DNA of 9,030 bases, taken from contig JADHLS010000157.1 of assembly GCA_016780605.1 (NCBI GenBank), positions 1 to 9,030 on the forward strand. The letters are read 5' to 3'. The DNA is from Reyranella sp. (lineage in GTDB: Bacteria > Pseudomonadota > Alphaproteobacteria > Reyranellales > Reyranellaceae). A program made the translations under genes and the position numbers. The notes beneath the pieces are model-generated. The model searched no databases and was not told the DNA's origin. It worked only from the letters and a program-made list of their open reading frames with translations. Position 1 is the stretch's first letter. Each line of letters opens with the position of its first letter. Shown here in pieces: positions 1 through 6,821 of this stretch.

Positions 1-25
1 TGCGCTCGGGATGACAGCAGATCGA

Positions 26-1291
26 CTATGGTCTTTCGCCGCGGATCAGCTTGGGAAGATCGCCTACCAGGCCCATCGCGTGCCGCACGAAGAAACGCCG
101 CAGGGGCGGCACGCGGTGGACGGCGGCCAGGCCGATGTCGCGCGCCAGGCGAATCGGCTTGATGTCGTTGGAGAACAGGCGGTTCAAGAGGTCGGTCGCG
201 GCGACCATGGCGAAGTTGTCGGCGCGGCGCCATTGCGCGTAGCGCTCCAGCGTGTCGGCCGCGCCGACATCGAGGCCGAGCCGCTTGCTTTCGACAAGCA
301 CCTCGACCAGGGCGGCGATGTCGCGCACACCGAGATTGTAGCCCTGGCCCGCGATGGGATGGATGCCGTGCGCGGCGTCGCCCACCAACACCAGGCGCGT
401 GTCGACATACCGCTCGGCATGCACCAGCCCCAGCGGATACCACCAGCGCGGTCCGACGGGCTCGACCTTGCCGAGATAATCGCCGAAGCGGCGCTGGAAC
501 TCCGCCTGGAAGCGCGGGGCATCGAGCTCGAGCAGGCGGCGCGCCAGATCGGCGCCTTCGCTCCACACGATCGACGAGCGATGTTCGCCGCTCTCGCTGT
601 CGCGCATCGGCAGAATGGCAAAGGGGCCGCCGGGCAGGAACTTCTCCTGGGCGACGCCGCGATGCGGCCGCTCGTGACGCGCCACCAACACGATGGCGAT
701 CTGGTCGTACGACCAGGCGCGCGCGCCGATGCCTGCTTCCTCGCGCATGGCGCCGAAGCGCCCCTCGGCCGAGGCGACCAGCCGCGCCGTGAGCTGCCGG
801 CCGCTCTTCAGCACCAGCTCGGCGCGGGAGGGATCGCGCTTGGTCTCGACCACCTCATCCGGCGCCACCAGTTCGACGTGCGGGCAGCTGACCAGGCGCC
901 GCAGCAGCGCTGCGCGCAGAAAACGGTTCTCGACGATCCAGCCCATGGGGGCGGCGCCCCCGCCGTCGGTTTCACTCGCCGCTTCGCGATGATCGAAATG
1001 CAGGAAGAGGGGGCTCGGTCGGCCATCATGGCCCGCATCGGAGATGCGGATGTCGAGGATGGGCTCGGCCTTGTCCGCGACCTCGGGCCAGATATCGAGC
1101 GCCGCGAACAGCCGCTGGCTGGTGTAGGCGATGGCGGTGGTGCGCCCGTCGAAACCCGCCTCGGTCAGCGACCTGAGCGGCACACGGTCGACCAGGACGG
1201 TGTCGAGACCGGCCTCGCCGGCGGCCAGCGCCAGCAGGCTGCCGTTGAGGCCTGCGCCCACGACGGCGAGATCGAACCGGTCGCCTTGCAT
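26..1291 (-). CDS. UbiH/UbiF/COQ6-family FAD-dependent hydroxylase
   Basis: Probable flavin monooxygenase that hydroxylates the aromatic ring of a ubiquinone precursor, acting at the cytoplasmic side of the inner membrane. Seen: an N-terminal Rossmann dinucleotide-binding motif GAGLNG (residues 12-17), the family stretches DGRTTAIAY and SYDQIAIV, and the second FAD motif GDAAH at residues 304-308 followed by HPIAGQGYNLG. Length 421 aa fits the family (about 390-430). The frame stays open upstream to a TTG at 1327 (433 aa). The ATG at 1291 is preferred because it lies just before the FAD-binding strand, but neither start has a good Shine-Dalgarno site. In the usual ADGR motif the aspartate is replaced by glutamate (SAEGR, Glu176), a mild oddity. 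It is transcribed divergently from glnK1. UbiH, UbiF, UbiI, UbiL and UbiM cannot be told apart by eye, so the hydroxylated ring position is not assigned. Confidence 0.88.
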   Translation of the reverse strand: MQGDRFDLAVVGAGLNGSLLALAAGEAGLDTVLVDRVPLRSLTEAGFDGRTTAIAYTSQRLFAALDIWPEVADKAEPILDIRISDAGHDGRPSPLFLHFDHREAASETDGGGAAPMGWIVENRFLRAALLRRLVSCPHVELVAPDEVVETKRDPSRAELVLKSGRQLTARLVASAEGRFGAMREEAGIGARAWSYDQIAIVLVARHERPHRGVAQEKFLPGGPFAILPMRDSESGEHRSSIVWSEGADLARRLLELDAPRFQAEFQRRFGDYLGKVEPVGPRWWYPLGLVHAERYVDTRLVLVGDAAHGIHPIAGQGYNLGVRDIAALVEVLVESKRLGLDVGAADTLERYAQWRRADNFAMVAATDLLNRLFSNDIKPIRLARDIGLAAVHRVPPLRRFFVRHAMGLVGDLPKLIRGERP

Positions 1292-1353
1292 GCCCTGATA
1301 GATGGCAGCCGGCCGATCTGCCCGCAAGCGGAACGGCTTAACCTATTGAATAA

Positions 1354-1779
<426 letters not shown>

Positions 1780-1794
1780 TTTGGGCGCTGTGAT

Positions 1795-1816
1795 CATCAA
1801 TCAACCAATCAACGAT
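1795..1816 (+). other. ATCA-rich unstructured glnK1-amtB1 spacer
   Basis: Between the glnK1 stop and the amtB1 Shine-Dalgarno site lies an A/C-rich tract made of near-repeats of the tetramer ATCA/ACCA. It stands out from the GC-rich surroundings and has no visible hairpin. A low-structure tract like this may help ribosomes load on amtB1. No protein-binding function is claimed. Confidence 0.3.
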
Positions 1817-1831
1817 CCGAGGGACACGACG

Positions 1832-3142
1832 ATGAGACCGAAGCTTAACCCGCTGCTCGCCGGCCTTGGGGCGGCTGGTTCGCTGTTGCTGCCGGCCCTG
1901 GCGCTGGCGGCCGACGAGAAGCCGAAGCTCGACACGGGCGACACCGCCTGGATGCTGACCTCGACGGCGCTCGTGCTGATGATGACCATCCCGGGTCTGG
2001 CACTCTTCTACGGCGGCATGGTGCGCAAGAAGAATGTGCTGGCGACCGTGATGCAGAGCTTCGCCGTGACGTGCCTGATCAGCGTGCTGTGGCTGATCGT
2101 GGGTTACAGCCTCGCCTTCACCCCGGGCAGCACCATCATCGGCGGGCTGAGCCGCGTCTTCCTGCGCGGCCTCACGTTGGACGGCGTGCATGAGCTCGCC
2201 AAGACCATTCCCGAAACCGTGTTCCTGTCCTTCCAGCTCACCTTCGCCATCATCACGCCGGCGCTGATCTCCGGCGCCTTCGCCGAGCGCATGAAGTTCT
2301 CGGCGATGATGTGGTTCATGGCGCTGTGGTCGCTGATCGTCTACGCGCCGATCGCCCACTGGGTCTGGGGCGGCGGCTTCCTCGGCGAGTGGGGCGTGCT
2401 CGACTTCGCCGGCGGCACCGTGGTGCACATCAACGCCGGCGTCGCCGGCCTGATCTGCGCCCTGGTGATCGGCAAGCGGCGCGGCTACGGCACCGAGAAC
2501 CTGGCGCCGTACAACTTGGTCTACTCGGTGATCGGCGCCTCGCTCCTGTGGGTCGGCTGGTTCGGCTTCAATGCCGGCTCGGCGACCGGCGCCAACGGCA
2601 ATGCCGGCATGGCGATGGCGGTAACGCAGTTCGCCACCGCGGCGGCCGCGCTCTCCTGGATGTTCGCGGAGTGGGCGACCCGCGGCAAGCCGTCGGTGCT
2701 CGGCATCATCTCGGGCGCCGTCGCGGGCCTGGTCGCGATCACGCCGGCCTCCGGCTATGTCGCGCCGATGGGCGCGCTGGTGATCGGCATCGTCGCCGGT
2801 CTGGTCTGCTTCTGGGGCGCCACGGCGCTCAAGCGGGCGATGGGTTACGACGATTCGCTCGACGCGTTCGGCGTGCATGGCATCGGCGGCTTCGTTGGCG
2901 CCATCCTGACCGGCGTGTTCGCCGTCGAGGCGATCGCCGGCGACGGCAAGAAGGGACTGATCGACGGCAACGCCGGCCAGGTCCTGACCCAGCTGTGGGG
3001 CGCGCTGGTCTGCATGGCGTGGTGCGCCATCGCCACCTTCATCATCCTCAAGATCGTCGATGCGCTGATCGGCCTGCGCGTGACGAACGAAGAGGAGATC
3101 GAAGGCCTCGACATCAACCTGCACGGGGAGACGGTGCACTAA
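1832..3142 (+). CDS. amtB: Ammonium transporter AmtB (first copy)
   Basis: Inner-membrane ammonium channel/transporter of the Amt/Mep/Rh family, expected to be an 11-TM trimer. The 436-aa frame starts with a signal peptide-like segment (basic start, hydrophobic core, ALALAA near residue 27), as in E. coli AmtB. Pore residues map with a constant +31 offset from E. coli mature numbering: Phe134 and Phe138 (F103/F107), Trp179 (W148) in HWVWGGG, Asp191 (D160), His199 (H168), Phe246 (F215), Ser250 (S219) and His349 (H318). The C-terminal tail with EEIEGLDINLHGE matches the cytoplasmic tail that couples to GlnK. ATG 1832 is chosen over an upstream TTG (1781) because GAGGGA at 1819-1824 sits 7 bases before it and the signal peptide then starts correctly. 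It is co-directional with glnK1 and probably co-transcribed. All key residues are intact, so it should be functional. Confidence 0.97.
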   Translation: MRPKLNPLLAGLGAAGSLLLPALALAADEKPKLDTGDTAWMLTSTALVLMMTIPGLALFYGGMVRKKNVLATVMQSFAVTCLISVLWLIVGYSLAFTPGSTIIGGLSRVFLRGLTLDGVHELAKTIPETVFLSFQLTFAIITPALISGAFAERMKFSAMMWFMALWSLIVYAPIAHWVWGGGFLGEWGVLDFAGGTVVHINAGVAGLICALVIGKRRGYGTENLAPYNLVYSVIGASLLWVGWFGFNAGSATGANGNAGMAMAVTQFATAAAALSWMFAEWATRGKPSVLGIISGAVAGLVAITPASGYVAPMGALVIGIVAGLVCFWGATALKRAMGYDDSLDAFGVHGIGGFVGAILTGVFAVEAIAGDGKKGLIDGNAGQVLTQLWGALVCMAWCAIATFIILKIVDALIGLRVTNEEEIEGLDINLHGETVH

Positions 3143-3151
3143 TCATCGCTT

Positions 3152-3203
3152 CCTCCCCAGCGAAGCTGGGGAGGTGTCGCCGTCATACGGCGACGGAGGG
3201 GTC
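3152..3203 (+). repeat. REP-like structured repeat unit, left copy
   Basis: A 52-base non-coding unit beginning 9 bases after the amtB1 stop. It has two hairpins in a fixed framework. The first stem is CCTCCCCAGC (3152-3161) with GCTGGGGAGG (3165-3174), a perfect 10 bp with a GAA loop. The second is GTCGCCGT (3176-3183) with ACGGCGAC (3187-3194), a perfect 8 bp. The unit ends with GGAGGGGTC (3195-3203). That end is complementary to GACCCCTCC (3227-3235) of the inverted right copy, so the two units can close into one large structure. Similar CCTCCCC...GGGGAGG elements are, from memory, dispersed between genes in many alphaproteobacteria. Whether this family is multicopy in this genome cannot be seen here. 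Confidence 0.8.
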
Positions 3204-3226
3204 GTAAGCATCATCGTGTTGCCCAT

Positions 3227-3282
3227 GACCCCTCCGCCCGCTGCGCGGGCACCTCCCCTTCGCGGAATCGGCGAAGGGGAGG
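3227..3282 (-). repeat. REP-like structured repeat unit, right inverted copy
   Basis: A 56-base unit in inverted orientation to 3152-3203, separated from it by 23 bases (3204-3226). Read on the minus strand it has the same framework: CCTCCCC, hairpin, GGGGAGGTG, hairpin, GGAGGGGTC. The hairpins differ from the left copy in sequence but still pair. On the plus strand these are GCCCGC (3236-3241) with GCGGGC (3245-3250), and CCTCCCCTTCGC (3252-3263) with GCGAAGGGGAGG (3271-3282), a perfect 12 bp with a 7-base loop. The head-to-head pair resembles a BIME. It has no U-run and so is not itself a canonical terminator, but it could protect the amtB1 mRNA 3' end. Confidence 0.78.
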
Positions 3283-3800
<518 letters not shown>

Positions 3801-3803
3801 AAC

Positions 3804-3835
3804 CAAGACAGAAACGTCAAGACAACAAGCAAGAC
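3804..3835 (+). repeat. Three CAAGAC repeats in glnK2-amtB2 spacer
   Basis: The hexamer CAAGAC occurs at 3804-3809, 3818-3823 and 3830-3835 within a 50-base A/C-rich spacer that lacks visible secondary structure. The repeats begin just after the glnK2 stop and end before the amtB2 ribosome-binding site GGGGAAG (3841-3847). They could be an unstructured ribosome-loading tract. A binding-protein or small-RNA target is possible but unsupported. Confidence 0.35.
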
Positions 3836-3850
3836 GACACGGGGAAGAAA

Positions 3851-5179
3851 ATGAACAGGACGGTTGCGCGCTTCGGCGCGCTTTTGGCGTGCGCCTTCGC
3901 GTTCACCTCCGCGGCGACCTCGGCGGCTGGGGCCGCCGACAAACCCGCCATCGATACCGGCGACACGGCCTGGCTGCTGGTCGCCACCTGCCTGGTCCTG
4001 ATGATGAACATCCCGGGCCTGGCGCTCTTCTACTGCGGCATGGTGCGCAAGAAGAACGTGCTGGCGACGGCGGTGCAGGCCTTCGCCGTCGCCGCCCTGG
4101 TGACGGTGCTGTGGTTCATCGTCGGCTACTCGCTCGCCTTCACCAATGGCGGCGACATCAACGGCGTCATCGGCTCGTTATCGCGCGCCTTCGGGCGGGG
4201 CTTGCACGGCAGCGTGCATGACCTTGCCAAGACGGTGCCGGAGAACGTCTTCCTGATGTACCAGGCGACCTTCGCCGTCATCACGCCGGCTATCATCGCC
4301 GGCGCCTTCGCCGAGCGCATGAAGTTCTCTGCCATGATGTGGTTCATGGCGCTGTGGCTGCTCTTCGTCTACGTGCCGGTTGCGCACTGGGTGTGGGGCG
4401 GCGGGTTCCTTGGCTCGGCCGGCGTGCTCGACTTCGCGGGCGGCCTGGTCGTCCATCTGAACGCCGGCATCGCCGGCCTCGTCTGCTGCCTGGTGATCGG
4501 CAAGCGCCAGGGCTACGGCGTCGAGTACATGGCCCCGCACAACCTCGTGCTCACCCTGATCGGCACGTCGCTGCTGTGGGTCGGCTGGTTCGGCTTCAAT
4601 GCCGGCTCGGCGCTGGCGTCGGGCGAGCTCGCGGGCTCCGCCATGCTCAACACCCACATCTCGGCCGCCGTCGCGGCGCTGGTCTGGATGTCGGTCGAAT
4701 GGGCGAGCCGCGGCAAGCCCTCGGTGCTGGGCATCCTGTCGGGCGCCGTGGCGGGGCTTGGCACCATCACGCCCGCCGCCGGCTATGTCGAGCCGTGGGC
4801 CGCCATGGTGATCGGCTTTGCCGCGGGCCTGATCTGCTACTGGGCGTCGGTCGTGGTGAAGACCCGGCTGGGCTACGACGATTCGCTCGACGTCTTCGGC
4901 GTGCACGGCGTCGGTGGCATCGTCGGCACCATCCTGGCCGGCGTGTTCGCCACCCGGCTGATCAACGACGTCAACAAGGGCCGGCCGGTCGGCCTCATCG
5001 ACGGTAATGGCGGCCAGGTCCTCGCCCAGCTCTATGGCGTCATCGCCGTCGCCGTCTTCTGCGCCATCGCCACCTGGATCATCCTCAAGATCGTCGATGC
5101 CATGGTCGGGCTCAGGGCCACCCGGGATGAGGAGACCGAGGGCCTGGATACCGCCCTGCACGGCGAGCGGGTACAATGA
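3851..5179 (+). CDS. amtB: Ammonium transporter AmtB (second copy)
   Basis: Second Amt-family ammonium channel, 442 aa, with an N-terminal signal peptide-like segment ending near AAGAA (about residue 28) and multiple TM helices. Pore residues map with a +34 offset from E. coli AmtB: Phe141 (F107), Trp182 (W148), Asp194 (D160), His202 (H168), Phe249 (F215), Ser253 (S219) and His352 (H318). At the position of F103 it has Tyr137 where the first copy has Phe. Tyr at this outer gate may tune conductance but is not disabling as far as I know. The C-terminal tail (TEGLDTALHGE) keeps the GlnK-coupling form but differs from the first copy. Relative to AmtB1 it has a slightly longer loop near NDVNKGRPVG. 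ATG 3851 has GGGGAAG 3 bases upstream. It pairs with glnK2 and probably acts as its gated partner, with cross-talk to GlnK1 likely. Confidence 0.96.
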   Translation: MNRTVARFGALLACAFAFTSAATSAAGAADKPAIDTGDTAWLLVATCLVLMMNIPGLALFYCGMVRKKNVLATAVQAFAVAALVTVLWFIVGYSLAFTNGGDINGVIGSLSRAFGRGLHGSVHDLAKTVPENVFLMYQATFAVITPAIIAGAFAERMKFSAMMWFMALWLLFVYVPVAHWVWGGGFLGSAGVLDFAGGLVVHLNAGIAGLVCCLVIGKRQGYGVEYMAPHNLVLTLIGTSLLWVGWFGFNAGSALASGELAGSAMLNTHISAAVAALVWMSVEWASRGKPSVLGILSGAVAGLGTITPAAGYVEPWAAMVIGFAAGLICYWASVVVKTRLGYDDSLDVFGVHGVGGIVGTILAGVFATRLINDVNKGRPVGLIDGNGGQVLAQLYGVIAVAVFCAIATWIILKIVDAMVGLRATRDEETEGLDTALHGERVQ

Positions 5180-5210
5180 GCCATTCGAGTTGACGACAGG
5201 AGCGGGAGCA

Positions 5211-5453
5211 ATGACCAGGCATACGATCGTCGGGCTAGTCGGCGTGCTTGCAGCGGCCTCGATCTCGGTCGCGGCAGGCTGGGCGCAGCCCCGCGAGACG
5301 CGGATGCTGTCGGGGCCGATGACAGAGAGGCTGTTTCATCTCGCCAATTGCAAGGCAGCGGAGCTTGAAGCCTGCAAGAGCAGCTGCGCCAGCGACAACA
5401 ATAAAAATCAATGCATCACGGGATGCGAGGCCCGTTGCGCATTGGAGAGATGA
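5211..5453 (+). CDS. Small exported six-cysteine protein, unknown function
   Basis: An 80-aa frame with a good Shine-Dalgarno (AGGAG at 5199-5203) ahead of ATG 5211. The N-terminus has a short basic start and a hydrophobic core to about residue 23, with likely signal-peptidase cleavage after GWA at residue 25. The mature part of about 55 aa has six cysteines: 47, 55, 59, 68, 72 and 76. The spacing is C-x7-C-x3-C-x8-C-x3-C-x3-C, so C-x3-C pairs recur. This suggests a disulfide-bonded or metal-binding periplasmic miniprotein. It contains no CXXC or CXXCH, so thioredoxin-like and c-type heme binding are unlikely. It starts 31 bases after the amtB2 stop in the same direction and may be co-transcribed with it. 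I do not recognise the family. Coding status rests on the ribosome site, signal peptide and regular cysteine pattern. Confidence 0.72.
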   Translation: MTRHTIVGLVGVLAAASISVAAGWAQPRETRMLSGPMTERLFHLANCKAAELEACKSSCASDNNKNQCITGCEARCALER

Positions 5454-5494
5454 CGCCGCGCGATTCCGCGTGAAGAATACGGCCTATTCCCTTG

Positions 5495-5523
5495 TTGTGA
5501 TTGGGTAATTTGTTTCATACAAT
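5495..5523 (+). promoter_or_regulatory. Candidate sigma-70 promoter for the aminotransferase-ftsK unit
   Basis: TTGTGA (5495-5500) and TACAAT (5518-5523) are separated by 17 bases. The -10 matches TATAAT at 5 of 6 positions and the -35 matches TTGACA at 4 of 6. They lie in a conspicuously AT-rich island within the GC-rich gap between the small cysteine protein and the aminotransferase. Predicted transcription starts near 5530, giving a leader of about 78 bases. No clear intrinsic terminator is seen after the cysteine protein, so read-through from amtB2 is also possible. Confidence 0.5.
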
Positions 5524-5607
5524 GGCTCAATAATCCACCCGGCTGGGTCCCCTCCCTGCCGGCCTGATTGCGTTGCTCCGGCCCTTGGGGTGGCCAGTGG
5601 AGTTTCG

Positions 5608-6813
5608 ATGTTCAATCCGCGCCTTACGGAGACGCTGACCGATTTTCCGTTCGCGCGGCTGAACGCACTGATCGCCCCGATCGCGCCGCCGGCGCATCTG
5701 TCGATGATCAACATGTCGGTCGGCGAACCGCAGGGCGCGATGCCGGCCTTCGCGCGCCAGATCGTCAACGACGAGATCGACGGCTGGAACAAGTATCCGC
5801 CCAACCAGGGCATCCCCGATCTCAACCTTGCCATCGTCGAATGGCTCGCCCGCCGATACCGACTACCGCCGGGCCTGCTCGATGCCGCGCAGCACGTCAT
5901 CCCGACGGCGGGCAGCAAGGAAGGCGTCTACATCATCTCGACCGTGGCGACGCCGCAGCAGAAGGCGGGCGCCAAGCCGGTCGTGGCGCTGCCCAATCCG
6001 TTCTACCAGGCCTATCTCGGCGGCGCGGTGCTGTCGGGCGCCGAGCCGCTGCTGGTCAACGCCAACGCCGATAACGGCTTCCTGCCAGACTTCCTCGGTG
6101 TCGACGAGGCGACGTGGAAGCGCATGGCCGTGGTCTATCTTTGCTCTCCCGCCAACCCGCAGGGCGCCATCGCCGGCATCGACTACCTGCAGAAGCTTCT
6201 TGCCAAATGCCGCGAGCACGACGCGGTGCTGGCGGTCGATGAGTGCTACGCCGAGATCTACACCGGCGAGCCGCCGCCCGGCGCGCTCGAAGCGGCGCTG
6301 GCGATGGACACGACCGGCGGCAAGGATCCGTTCAGGAACCTTGCGGTCTTCCACTCGCTCTCCAAGCGCTCCAATGCGGCAGGCCTGCGCTCGGGCTTCA
6401 TGGCCGGCGATCCGCGGCTGGTGGCCATGATGCTGCGCTGGCGCACCTATGGCGGCCCGCAGATCCCCTTCGCCGTCCAGAAGGCGTCGGCGGCGTTGTG
6501 GCGTGAGGAGACGCATCCGCTCGAGACGCGCCAGTGGTACGTCCGGAACTTCCGCGTCGCCGAGCAGATCCTGCACAACCGCTTCGGCTACTACACGCCG
6601 GGCGGCGGCTTCTTCCTGTGGCTCGATGTCGGCGACGGCGAGGAAGCAACCCGCAAGTTGTGGGGCGAGGCGCACGTGAAGGTGCTGCCCGGCGCCTATG
6701 TCTGCCGCGAGACCGCCGGCGTGAACACCGCGGAACGCTACATCCGCATCGCCCTGGTGCATGACGAGGCGACAACGCGCGAGGGCCTGACGCGCCTCGC
6801 CCAGGTCCTCTAG
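5608..6813 (+). CDS. dapC: DapC-like class I/II PLP aminotransferase (succinyl-DAP type)
   Basis: Fold-type I pyridoxal-phosphate aminotransferase of 401 aa, resembling proteobacterial N-succinyldiaminopimelate aminotransferase (DapC), which makes the lysine and peptidoglycan precursor in the cytoplasm. Seen: the N-terminal NPRL...FPFARL pattern and SVGEP, the NPFYQAY stretch, Asn183 in SPANPQG, Asp211 and Tyr214 in VDECYAEIY (pyridine N and O3' contacts), the Schiff-base Lys253 in HSLSKRSN, Arg261 in GLRSGF, and the carboxylate-binding Arg380 in YIRIALVHD. The SLSKRSN-x-x-G-x-RSGF pattern is what favours DapC over aspartate or LL-DAP aminotransferases, though exact substrate is inferred. ATG 5608 is chosen over a GTG at 5590 because GTGGAG (5597-5602) lies 5 bases upstream and the family N-terminus begins there. 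ftsK follows after 8 bases, so the two are probably co-transcribed. Confidence 0.85.
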   Translation: MFNPRLTETLTDFPFARLNALIAPIAPPAHLSMINMSVGEPQGAMPAFARQIVNDEIDGWNKYPPNQGIPDLNLAIVEWLARRYRLPPGLLDAAQHVIPTAGSKEGVYIISTVATPQQKAGAKPVVALPNPFYQAYLGGAVLSGAEPLLVNANADNGFLPDFLGVDEATWKRMAVVYLCSPANPQGAIAGIDYLQKLLAKCREHDAVLAVDECYAEIYTGEPPPGALEAALAMDTTGGKDPFRNLAVFHSLSKRSNAAGLRSGFMAGDPRLVAMMLRWRTYGGPQIPFAVQKASAALWREETHPLETRQWYVRNFRVAEQILHNRFGYYTPGGGFFLWLDVGDGEEATRKLWGEAHVKVLPGAYVCRETAGVNTAERYIRIALVHDEATTREGLTRLAQVL

Positions 6814-6821
6814 GAGACGCG

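Noticed and set aside
3152..3282. CRISPR array or transposon end
   Set aside because: There are only two units, in inverted orientation with different hairpins and a single 23-base centre. No regular direct repeats and no transposase frame are present.
5454..5480. Terminator after the cysteine-rich protein
   Set aside because: Only a 4-bp CGCG/CGCG stem is visible and it is not followed by a U-tract.
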